A DNA stretch of 64,000 bases from Palsa-89 sp963824345. GTDB taxonomy: Bacteria; Acidobacteriota; Terriglobia; Bryobacterales; Bryobacteraceae. The notes under the pieces are model-generated. The model had not been told where the DNA came from. It made no database searches and saw nothing but the letters and a program-made list of their open reading frames with translations. The stretch's first letter is position 1. Every line of letters starts with the position of its first letter. Positions 9,506 through 16,379 of this stretch are shown here, in pieces. The stretch spans positions 124,001 to 188,000 of the forward strand of contig CAWGOZ010000020.1 in NCBI GenBank assembly GCA_963824345.1, in the 5' to 3' direction. The translations under genes were made by a program, and so were the position numbers.

Positions 9506-10138
9506 TCACCTCCCAGTTGCGTGATACTGCATCCGCCGCCGAACGGATTGCGCCAATGTTCGGATGCCCCGGCTCACCCATGTGGCAACGGTGTTTTCGC
9601 TGACGCCCAGGCGCGCGGCGATGTCTCCGTATTTCAGGCCACTAGCGCGCATCTTCAGCACGCGCCGATAATCGGCGTCCAGCGCGGGCAGGCAGTCGAT
9701 CACGATCTGCTCCAATTCCCTTTGGATAAGGGCGTTGAGCTGATTGGGCGCCGGGTCCGGTGGATCCAGCCGACTCTCGGTGTCCCCCTGGCGCGCCCAT
9801 CCGGCCAGCTCGCAGCGGTTGCTGGCGCGATTGTGCTCCTCGAGAACCACAAAGTGCAGTACGCCGTGCAGCCAGGCCATGAGCTGATCGAGTGGCCAAG
9901 CTGGAGGTCCGGCATCGGGCGGCAGATCCTCGCTGAAATAATATTCGACCGCCGGCTGGGACATCGTATTTTCGAGCGAACGCTTCAGCGCTTCCTGCGC
10001 GGCGCTTTCCGGATCTCGCGAACCCATGCGGCGGGCGCGCGCTTCCAGCGCGTTGAGCAAACGGCGGTAGTCAGTGACGGCGTCGCGCGTCTCACTCAAG
10101 GTAGACCGGCCTCCCGCGGAGAAATCGGGATTGTTCAT
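9506..10138 (-). CDS. ECF-type RNA polymerase sigma factor
   Basis: A 210-residue protein. The C-terminal part, from about residue 140, reads LPALDADYRRVLKMRASGLK, then YGDIAARLGVSENTVATWVS. This is a classic sigma-70 region 4 helix-turn-helix as found in ECF sigma factors. The N-terminal half should be region 2 but is divergent (LDQLMAWLHGVLHFVVLEEHNRA). It is the first gene of a three-gene operon with the membrane TPR protein and the exported CHAT protein, so it may control that operon or respond to it. It is divergent from the ATPase gene across roughly 70 bp. The assignment rests mainly on region 4. Confidence 0.82.
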   Translation of the reverse strand: MNNPDFSAGGRSTLSETRDAVTDYRRLLNALEARARRMGSRDPESAAQEALKRSLENTMSQPAVEYYFSEDLPPDAGPPAWPLDQLMAWLHGVLHFVVLEEHNRASNRCELAGWARQGDTESRLDPPDPAPNQLNALIQRELEQIVIDCLPALDADYRRVLKMRASGLKYGDIAARLGVSENTVATWVSRGIRTLAQSVRRRMQYHATGR

Positions 10139-10206
10139 GCGAGACTTCCATTTTCCCTTAAATGCGCGGGCTGTGCAAAGGGTTGCGTGATGGGGACGTT
10201 GTTATC

Positions 10207-11343
10207 ATGGATGCTAGCCCGTACATGCCCACCAATGCGCTTGACTACATCACCATCAAAGGATTCAAGAGCATTGCTTCGATAGAGAAGCTGGCGCTGG
10301 AGCCGATCAATGTGGTTATCGGGCCGAACGGTTCCGGGAAGTCGAACTTCGTCGGAGTTTTTGAGTTCCTTCACGCCATCAGTGAAGGTAGGCTGCGGAA
10401 CTACGTCACCGCCGCAGGCGGCGCCGAGAAAGTGGTGCACTTCGGCTCTCAGAGAACGAAGGAAATTGAGCTAGGCCTTGATTTTCGCCGCGTCGATGGA
10501 TGGCCCTACGGGGCGGCGGGTTACAAGCTGATACTCTCGCCTACAGCGGACGACGGCCTGTCCCCTTCGGCTGAGGCAACCTATCTCAATGGCCCTCACC
10601 TCACTGGCCTCAGCCCGCGAGAACAGCGCCGGGAGGCGGGCGTCAGCGACCCAAAGGCAGAACATGTCGCGAAATGGGTGCGGGCCCACCTGCTGAGCTG
10701 GCGACTCTACCACTTTAGCGACACGAGCTCATCTTCGCCAATGCGCAAGACGGGTAGGGTGGATGACAATCGCTTTCTCAGGCCGGACGGGTCCAACCTA
10801 GCCGCGTTTCTCTACTACCTCAGAGAGAAGCACGAGGCTTCGTACTGGCTCATTGTTCTCACTGTGCAGCGTGTGGCTCCCTTCTTTGATGATTTCCTAT
10901 TGGAGCCGCGGGGTCTCGAGTCGGCTGATGTTCGGCTAGAATGGCGGCACAAGAGATCGGACCAGTACTTCGATGCTTCGTCACTGTCGGATGGAACGCT
11001 GCGCTTTATCGCGCTTGCGACGCTTTTTCTTCAACCCGAGCAATATCGTCCGTCGGTGATCCTGGTCGATGAACCGGAGCCGGGACTCCATCCCTACGCT
11101 CTTGAGGTACTCGCAGCGCTGGTTCGTCAGGTGTCCGTCACCACTCAAGTGATCTTGTCCACTCAGTCGTCGTTGTTGTTGGATCATTTTCAACCGGAAG
11201 ATGTTTTGGTGGCCGATCGCGTGGATGGCGGCACGCAGCTCACTCGTCTGGAGTCACCGCTGCTCGCGAAGTGGCTCGAGGACTACAGTCTCGGGCAGCT
11301 ATGGGAAAAGAACGAACTCGGAGGAAGGCCGGTTCCTGGCTGA
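10207..11343 (+). CDS. AAA family ATPase (OLD/RecF-like), partner of DUF4276 gene
   Basis: With the ATG at 10207 the protein begins MDASPYMPTNALDYITIKGF, the usual opening of SMC/OLD-like ATPases; an in-frame ATG at 10162 would add 15 unconvincing residues. Walker A is GPNGSGKS (residues 39-46). An ABC-type signature SLSDGTLRF and a Walker B VILVDEPEPGLHP lie in the C-terminal half, followed by the switch-region VILSTQSS. The layout is that of AAA_15/AAA_21 ATPases. The stop is 6 bp before the DUF4276 gene. Such pairs occur in mobile or defence contexts. Base composition looks somewhat less GC-biased than in neighbouring housekeeping genes (impression, not computed). Confidence 0.88.
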   Translation: MDASPYMPTNALDYITIKGFKSIASIEKLALEPINVVIGPNGSGKSNFVGVFEFLHAISEGRLRNYVTAAGGAEKVVHFGSQRTKEIELGLDFRRVDGWPYGAAGYKLILSPTADDGLSPSAEATYLNGPHLTGLSPREQRREAGVSDPKAEHVAKWVRAHLLSWRLYHFSDTSSSSPMRKTGRVDDNRFLRPDGSNLAAFLYYLREKHEASYWLIVLTVQRVAPFFDDFLLEPRGLESADVRLEWRHKRSDQYFDASSLSDGTLRFIALATLFLQPEQYRPSVILVDEPEPGLHPYALEVLAALVRQVSVTTQVILSTQSSLLLDHFQPEDVLVADRVDGGTQLTRLESPLLAKWLEDYSLGQLWEKNELGGRPVPG

Positions 11344-11349
11344 TCCGCG

Positions 11350-12051
11350 ATGGCCAGGTTAGTAATCCACGTGGAAGGCCAGACCGAGGAATCTTTCGTA
11401 AACGAGATACTTCGGGGTCACTTGGTGTCCAAAGGCTACCATTCTGTCGACGCTCGAATTATGGGCAATGCTCGTCTCCGTCACCAGCGCGGCGGTGTCC
11501 GCCCTTGGCCTTCCGCAAGAAAGGACATCATCAATCACTTGCGGGAGGATCAGAACTGCATCGCAACGACCATGGTTGACTATTATGGTTTGCCTCAGGC
11601 GGCTCCGAGAGAGTGGCCCGGTAGAGCGCGATCCAGCGGCATGAGAACTATTGATGAGAAGGCTCGATGCGTGGAGGATGCGGTACGGGATGATGTGGCC
11701 ACGGAGATGGGTAATCGCTTCGACTCTGACCGTTTCATTCCTTTCGTTGTGATGCATGAGTTTGAGGGGCTGCTCTTTAGTGACTGCGCAGCCTTCAGCC
11801 GTGGCATCGAGCGTCCCGATTTGGAGATTCGCCTACGCGAAGTCCGAGACGGCTTTGCGACGCCCGAGGAAATCAACGACTCACTGGACACGGCCCCTTC
11901 CAAACGCGTTGAAGCTCTCGTACCTGGTTATCAGAAGCCTCTGCTCGGCGTACTTGCCGTCTTAGAGATTGGCTTGGCTCGTATTCGGGAAGAATGCCCG
12001 CATTTCAATGGCTGGCTTCGCCGACTGGAATCGCACGCAGGGTTGAGGTAG
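11350..12051 (+). CDS. DUF4276 family protein, TOPRIM-like
   Basis: A 233-residue protein that opens MARLVIHVEGQTEESFVNEI. The VEGxTE motif (Glu9) is typical of TOPRIM domains in OLD nucleases. TTMVDYYG (Asp77) and MHEFEGLLFSD (Glu137, Glu139) follow at the positions expected for the remaining acidic metal ligands. The overall pattern fits the DUF4276 family. It follows the ATPase gene by 6 bp, so the two probably act as one complex: an ATPase sensor and a TOPRIM nuclease on separate chains. Fused OLD (GajA) proteins and the two-gene PARIS system use comparable parts. Nuclease activity is inferred. Confidence 0.82.
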   Translation: MARLVIHVEGQTEESFVNEILRGHLVSKGYHSVDARIMGNARLRHQRGGVRPWPSARKDIINHLREDQNCIATTMVDYYGLPQAAPREWPGRARSSGMRTIDEKARCVEDAVRDDVATEMGNRFDSDRFIPFVVMHEFEGLLFSDCAAFSRGIERPDLEIRLREVRDGFATPEEINDSLDTAPSKRVEALVPGYQKPLLGVLAVLEIGLARIREECPHFNGWLRRLESHAGLR

Positions 12052-12149
12052 CTCGGACGGTGCTCTCCTGGTTGTGTCCTCCCCTCAAAACATCATCTGT
12101 CCCTGCCGTCGTAGTTACAAGCGCTGCACTTATCGCCCAGCATTCTGAC

Positions 12150-12157
12150 GCTATAAT
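12150..12157 (+). promoter_or_regulatory. Candidate -10 box of ilvE (GCTATAAT)
   Basis: A perfect TATAAT at 12152-12157 is preceded by GC and ends 5 bases before the ilvE ATG. No convincing -35 was seen. If used, the transcript would start at or next to the ATG and be leaderless. Confidence 0.5.
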
Positions 12158-12162
12158 TAAAC

Positions 12163-13122
12163 ATGCTAAAGCCCACGGCAAAGATTTGGCATGAAGGCCG
12201 TTTCATCGATTGGAACGATGCCCAAATCCACGTCCTCTCCCACGTCACCAGCTACGGCAGTTCCGTTTTTGAAGGCGTCCGGTGCTACGCCACCCCCTCC
12301 GGTCCGGCCATGTTCCGGGTGCGCGAGCATCTCCGCCGCCTGCTCGACTCGGCCAAGATCTATCGCATGGACGTCAAGCACACCATCGACGAGCTCGCCG
12401 GCGCCATGGCCGAACTGGTGCGTCTGAACAAGCTCGATTCCTGCTACTTCCGCCCGCTGGCGCTGCGCGGCTATGGCGATGTCGGCGTTCTGCCGTTTGC
12501 GAATCCTGTCGAGACCTACATCGCCTGCTGGGAGTGGGGCCAGTATCTGGGCGAGGAAGCGCTGGCCGAAGGAGTGGACGTGTGCGTCTCCAGTTGGACC
12601 CGCATCGCCCCCAACACCTTACCCGCGCTCGCCAAGGCCGGCGCCAATTACATGAACTCCCAGCTCATTCGCATGGAGGCCCACTTGAACGGCTACGCCG
12701 AGGGCATCGCGCTCGATACCTCGGGCTACGTGAGCGAGGGGTCCGGGGAAAACATTTTCGTGGTCCGCGATGGCAAAATTCTAACGCCGCCGCTGGGAGC
12801 TTCGGTGCTGCCCGGAATCACGCGCGATTCCGTCATCCAGCTCGCCGCCGCGCTCGGCATTCCCCTAACAGAAACTTTAATACCGCGCGAAATGCTTTAT
12901 ATCGCCGACGAAGTCTTCTTTTCCGGAACCGCGGCCGAAATCACCCCGATCCGTTCGGTGGATCACATCGTGGTCGGCAAGGGCTCCCGCGGACCGGTAG
13001 CCGAAAAGCTGCAAAAGGCTTTCTTCGGGATCGTGCATGGCGACGCGCCCGATCGCTTCGGTTGGCTCACGCCCGTCAGCAAGAGCGGAGCCTTTAAAAA
13101 GAACGAGCCCGTGACTGTTTGA
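12163..13122 (+). CDS. ilvE: Branched-chain amino acid aminotransferase
   Basis: A 319-residue fold-type IV PLP aminotransferase that transfers the amino group between glutamate and the branched-chain 2-oxo acids, the last step of Leu/Ile/Val synthesis. FEGVRCYATPSGPAMFRVREH is typical of the N-terminal domain. The PLP lysine is in LPALAKAGANY (Lys158), and GSGENIFVVRDG and GITRDSVIQLA are family signatures. Length is normal. It stands alone between the DUF4276 gene and nagA. No ribosome site is visible and a TATAAT box sits 5 bases upstream, suggesting a leaderless message. Confidence 0.95.
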   Translation: MLKPTAKIWHEGRFIDWNDAQIHVLSHVTSYGSSVFEGVRCYATPSGPAMFRVREHLRRLLDSAKIYRMDVKHTIDELAGAMAELVRLNKLDSCYFRPLALRGYGDVGVLPFANPVETYIACWEWGQYLGEEALAEGVDVCVSSWTRIAPNTLPALAKAGANYMNSQLIRMEAHLNGYAEGIALDTSGYVSEGSGENIFVVRDGKILTPPLGASVLPGITRDSVIQLAAALGIPLTETLIPREMLYIADEVFFSGTAAEITPIRSVDHIVVGKGSRGPVAEKLQKAFFGIVHGDAPDRFGWLTPVSKSGAFKKNEPVTV

Positions 13123-13132
13123 GCCACGGGCT
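13106..13132 (+). terminator. Hairpin at the end of ilvE
   Basis: AGCCCGTG and CACGGGCT form a perfect 8-bp stem with an 11-base loop spanning the ilvE stop codon. No T tract follows, so it is a weak terminator candidate. Confidence 0.3.
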
Positions 13133-13177
13133 GCAAAGCTTCTCCGGAAAAACTTCGGACGGAACGGAAGGACGATC

Positions 13178-13236
13178 CGCAAGTGCGATTCCGACGGCCA
13201 CCTCCCCCGAGATTAACCGCCGCAACCGCACTTGCG
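13178..13236. repeat. Inverted repeat in the ilvE-nagA gap
   Basis: Arms CGCAAGTGCG (13178-13187) and CGCACTTGCG (13227-13236) are perfect 10-bp complements 39 bp apart, in a 282-bp non-coding gap. The rest of the gap is AT-richer than its surroundings and contains TGTGCATAA at 13368-13376, a perfect match to the DnaA-box consensus on the opposite strand. No gene was found in the gap. The role of the repeat is unknown; it could be an operator or an RNA structure. Confidence 0.45.
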
Positions 13237-13404
13237 AGGGATCATGCAACTGTTTTAGCAGGCGTTTCTGTTTTGCGCCACACTTATTTCTCGTGATTTC
13301 CTCGGTTTTCAACAATTTTCTCGGCTCAGTGCCTCTTACACTTAGCTTGTGAAGGCTGTGGGAAACTTGTGCATAAACCGGCGTAGCAGAGAAATGTCAG
13401 AGAC

Positions 13405-14559
13405 ATGAAAGTTAGCGGCATAGACCTTTCCAGTGGCGCGGCGGTTGAGATTTCCTTCGACCGCGCCATCACCGTGGTCGATCAACTGATTCGGCCGCCG
13501 GAAAATCTGGCATTCATCGCCCCCGGCTGGATCGATCTGCAGGTCAATGGCTTCGCCGGCGTGGATTACAATTCGGCCTCCTCCACGCTCGAACAAATCG
13601 CCGATTCCATCCGTGCCATGTTTGCCTGCGGGGTCACGCGCTTTTTCCCCACCGTGATCACCGGCTCTCCAGACCATATGTCCGTGGCGCTGCGCCACCT
13701 CGCGAATGCCAAGGAGTCCATTCCCGAAGGTCCTGCGATGGAAGCAATCCATCTGGAAGGTCCCCACATTTCTCCGGACGACGGCCCGCGTGGCGCACAT
13801 CCGGTGCAGTGGGTCCGGCCGCCCGATCTCGAAGAGTTCCGTCGTTTCCAGGACGCCGCTCGGGGAAACATCCGCCTGGTCACGTTATCGCCCGAGTGGC
13901 CCCAAGCTCCGCGCTTCATCGAAGCTCTGGTTGAGCAGGGCGTGGTCGCGAGCCTCGGCCACACGCGCGCCACCGCAGCCCAAATCTCCGACGCCGCCAG
14001 TGCCGGCGCAACGCTTTCCACGCACCTCGGTAACGCCGCCGATGCCGTGCTCCCCAAGAATACAAACTATCTCTGGGATCAACTGGCCGACGATCGCCTG
14101 GCGGCCAGTTTCATCGTCGACGGTTTTCATCTGCCGCCGTCGTTCTTGAAGGTCGCGCTGCGCGCCAAGGGTCTGGAGCGGTCGCTCCTGATAACCGACG
14201 CGGTGATGCCCGCAGGCTGCTCGCCCGGTCCCTATCGTCTTGGAGACGAGGTTGCCGTCGAGCTGCATCCCGACGGCAGCGTGCGTCTCACCGGCGGTAC
14301 GCGACTGGCGGGCTCCGCGCTCAAGATGCACCACGCCATCTCCAACGTGATGAAGACCGCCGGCCTGAGCCTGCGCGACGCCGTCTCGCTCGCAACCCGC
14401 AACCCGGCGCGCACCGGGCGCATCCCCTATCGCCAGCGCGGCCTCAATCCTGGCGACCGAGCCGACCTCGTCCTGTTCCGTCTGGACGACGCCGGACATC
14501 TCAACATCCTCGAAACGTACCTCAGCGGCCAGCTCGTGTTTACCGAGCCGCGCGCGTGA
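13405..14559 (+). CDS. nagA: N-acetylglucosamine-6-phosphate deacetylase
   Basis: A 384-residue amidohydrolase-fold enzyme that removes acetate from GlcNAc-6-P in amino-sugar and cell-wall recycling. Visible family motifs are APGWIDLQVNGFAGVD, HLEGPHISP (metal-binding Glu), SLGHTRA (metal His), STHLGNAAD (metal His), LITDAVMPAG (catalytic Asp) and LAGSALKMHHA. The complete set of metal and catalytic residues suggests an active enzyme. No nagB or PTS gene is adjacent. It ends 14 bp from the convergent hpt gene. Confidence 0.93.
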   Translation: MKVSGIDLSSGAAVEISFDRAITVVDQLIRPPENLAFIAPGWIDLQVNGFAGVDYNSASSTLEQIADSIRAMFACGVTRFFPTVITGSPDHMSVALRHLANAKESIPEGPAMEAIHLEGPHISPDDGPRGAHPVQWVRPPDLEEFRRFQDAARGNIRLVTLSPEWPQAPRFIEALVEQGVVASLGHTRATAAQISDAASAGATLSTHLGNAADAVLPKNTNYLWDQLADDRLAASFIVDGFHLPPSFLKVALRAKGLERSLLITDAVMPAGCSPGPYRLGDEVAVELHPDGSVRLTGGTRLAGSALKMHHAISNVMKTAGLSLRDAVSLATRNPARTGRIPYRQRGLNPGDRADLVLFRLDDAGHLNILETYLSGQLVFTEPRA

Positions 14560-14573
14560 GCGATCGGTTTTGC

Positions 14574-15119
14574 CTAATCGCTCCCGGCCGGCTCCGAATT
14601 CAACACCGCGACATACTTCAAATTCCGATATAGTTGCTGATAGTCCAGCCCAAACCCCACCACAAAGCGGTCCGGAATCTCAAAACAGCGATAATCCACC
14701 GGAACCTGCACAATGCGCCTCGGCGTCCGATCCAGCAGCGTGCACAACGCCAGCGACTTCGGCCTGCGCGCCTCCAGGTGCTGCAGCAGATACCGCGTGG
14801 TGAACCCGGTGTCAACAATGTCTTCCACCAGCAGTACCTCTTCGCCCTCGATGCTGTCGTCCAGGTCCTTTGCAATCCGCACCATCCCCGGCGCGCCCTT
14901 CTGATTGGCGAAGCTCGATATGGCCAGAAAATCCACCTTCACCGGCACCGTCAACTCGCGCGCCAGCGCCGCCAGAAAGAATACCGACCCTTTCAGCACT
15001 CCCACCAGCTTCAACTCCCGCCCCGCGTAGTCGGCGGAAATCTTGGATGCCACGCGCCGTATCCCGCGCTCGATCTCTTCCTCGGTGAACAGAACCCGTT
15101 CAATCCCAGGAACGCTCAT
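14574..15119 (-). CDS. hpt: Hypoxanthine phosphoribosyltransferase
   Basis: A type I phosphoribosyltransferase of about 181 residues that converts hypoxanthine or guanine and PRPP to IMP or GMP (purine salvage). The PRPP loop VLLVEDIVDTGFT is intact, as are LVGVLKGSVFFLAAL near the N-terminus and PDRFVVGFGLDY near the C-terminus. The frame is open to 15161, but the ATG at 15119 gives the standard N-terminus (MSVPGIERVLFTEEEI) and avoids overlap with the upstream gene. It follows that gene by 13 bp and is probably in the same transcript. Confidence 0.93.
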   Translation of the reverse strand: MSVPGIERVLFTEEEIERGIRRVASKISADYAGRELKLVGVLKGSVFFLAALARELTVPVKVDFLAISSFANQKGAPGMVRIAKDLDDSIEGEEVLLVEDIVDTGFTTRYLLQHLEARRPKSLALCTLLDRTPRRIVQVPVDYRCFEIPDRFVVGFGLDYQQLYRNLKYVAVLNSEPAGSD

Positions 15120-15132
15120 AGTGATGGCATGC

Positions 15133-16098
15133 TCACCGCGCCAACCGCTCCGGCAATCCATATTTCGTCACCAGATCCTGAACGTCCTTCTGATAAAAGA
15201 CCTGGATGTTCACATGCGGATAAATGGCGCGCAGCAGCCGGATCTTGCGGTTCTTCCTGGTGACGTTGGCTTGCTTCATGGTGGTTAGCTCCACGTACAG
15301 ATTGAACTCGGGCAGGTAAAAATCCGGCGTGAAGGCTTCGGCCACCTTTCCGTCTTTGTCCCATTGCAATGGAAAGCTGCGCGGCTCGTAGTCCCAAGCG
15401 ATTCCATAAAAGTCCAGCAAGTTGGCGAACACCTGCTCGCTGGGGTGACCAAACTGACGGCCCAGCTCCTTGCGCTCCAGATCCGGCCGCTTGGGAGCCA
15501 CGATGCCAAAGCGCGCCAGTTCCAGCCGCACTCGAAACTGAAGTTCGGCCACCTCCCCCACCCCGAGCGGCCCTGCATCCAACAGCCCCTGCGATTTCAC
15601 GGCCGCCTCCAACAGATCCACCATCTCGGACGGACTCAGGCTCCCGGCGTTCAGCACCAGGTCAAAATCCGTCGGCCGGCTCATCTTCTGCCCGAAGCGC
15701 CGTTTGCGAACCAATCCCCGCGCCGCTTCCATCTCCCGCAAACGCGCCTTGGCTTGGGGCTTGTTCAGCCCGCAATCCTGCATCAGATTCGCCAGCCGAA
15801 CCGCCTCGGGCGCCACCACGTGCAGCCGAAGCATGGCGGTTCCAAGGTGGCCCGATAATAGCTCGGCCCCCGTGCTCGATACCACCACGTGCCGCTCGGC
15901 TCCCAGACTGGCCAGAATCGAAACCGTCAGCGGCCGCCAAGCCAGGTCGGGAATCCGGATCGAGTCACCAAACTCGGCCGCAATCATTTTCGCCAGGTCC
16001 GGTTCGGTCACCAGCTCGCATTCCAGCCGCTGAGCGGCCAGGCGCGCCAGCTCCTCGTGTCTGCAACCCGGTTCACCCGAGATGGTGATAAACGCCAT
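15133..16098 (-). CDS. Cytidylate-kinase-like protein with C-terminal nuclease-like domain
   Basis: A 321-residue protein. The N-terminal 180 residues resemble the cytidylate-kinase-like family (MAFITISGEPGCRHEELARL), but the P-loop is degenerate: the GKS/GKT lysine is absent, so kinase activity is doubtful. The C-terminal part (about 215-321) contains ANLLDFYGIAWDYEPRSF, then FTPDFYLPEFNLYVELTTMK. This has the spacing of a PD-(D/E)xK-type core (PDF...VELTTxK), with Thr-Thr where the short ExK form would have one residue. The second assignment is pattern-based. It is cotranscribed with hpt, so a nucleotide-related role is possible. Confidence 0.6.
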   Translation of the reverse strand: MAFITISGEPGCRHEELARLAAQRLECELVTEPDLAKMIAAEFGDSIRIPDLAWRPLTVSILASLGAERHVVVSSTGAELLSGHLGTAMLRLHVVAPEAVRLANLMQDCGLNKPQAKARLREMEAARGLVRKRRFGQKMSRPTDFDLVLNAGSLSPSEMVDLLEAAVKSQGLLDAGPLGVGEVAELQFRVRLELARFGIVAPKRPDLERKELGRQFGHPSEQVFANLLDFYGIAWDYEPRSFPLQWDKDGKVAEAFTPDFYLPEFNLYVELTTMKQANVTRKNRKIRLLRAIYPHVNIQVFYQKDVQDLVTKYGLPERLAR

Positions 16099-16116
16099 TC
16101 AGTTAAGGGCGCAAAG

Positions 16117-16131
16117 GGTGCGGCGCGCACC
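16117..16131. repeat. Short palindrome in the 16.1-16.4 kb intergenic region
   Basis: GGTGCG-GCG-CGCACC is a perfect 6-bp hairpin 18 bp upstream of the minus-strand start at 16098. The surrounding 281-bp gap between divergent genes has no ORF and holds the promoter described for the lytic transglycosylase. Operator function is only a possibility. Confidence 0.3.
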
Positions 16132-16297
16132 ACAAGACCGGCCAGACACAGCTTCGCGCCGCACTACGTTTTGCGTCAGTTCCTCAGTTAGAATCGTAGC
16201 GCAGCAACTATAGAATTTGCCCGAATGGGCCGATCAACTCTGTAGTACTCTTTGGAGATATGTTATCTATCTTACTACTACCCGGGAGAACTCGCCC

Positions 16298-16326
16298 TTG
16301 ACCCCGGCACTCGGCTATTGTAGATT
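16298..16326 (+). promoter_or_regulatory. Sigma-70-type promoter of the lytic transglycosylase gene
   Basis: TTGACC at 16298-16303 and TAGATT at 16321-16326 are separated by exactly 17 bp. The start point would be near 16333, giving a leader of about 47 bases before the ATG at 16380. This is the best-formed -35/-10 pair I found in the window. Confidence 0.6.
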
Positions 16327-16379
16327 CAGAGTCTGACTTTTAATAGACCATTACAACTTTACGGATCACTCGGCTTACG

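Noticed and set aside
5225..10138. CHAT plus sigma factor considered as a Craspase/type III-E-like locus
   Set aside because: No gRAMP, Csx30/31, Cas1 or repeats are present, and the CHAT protein carries a signal peptide, unlike the cytoplasmic Craspase subunit.
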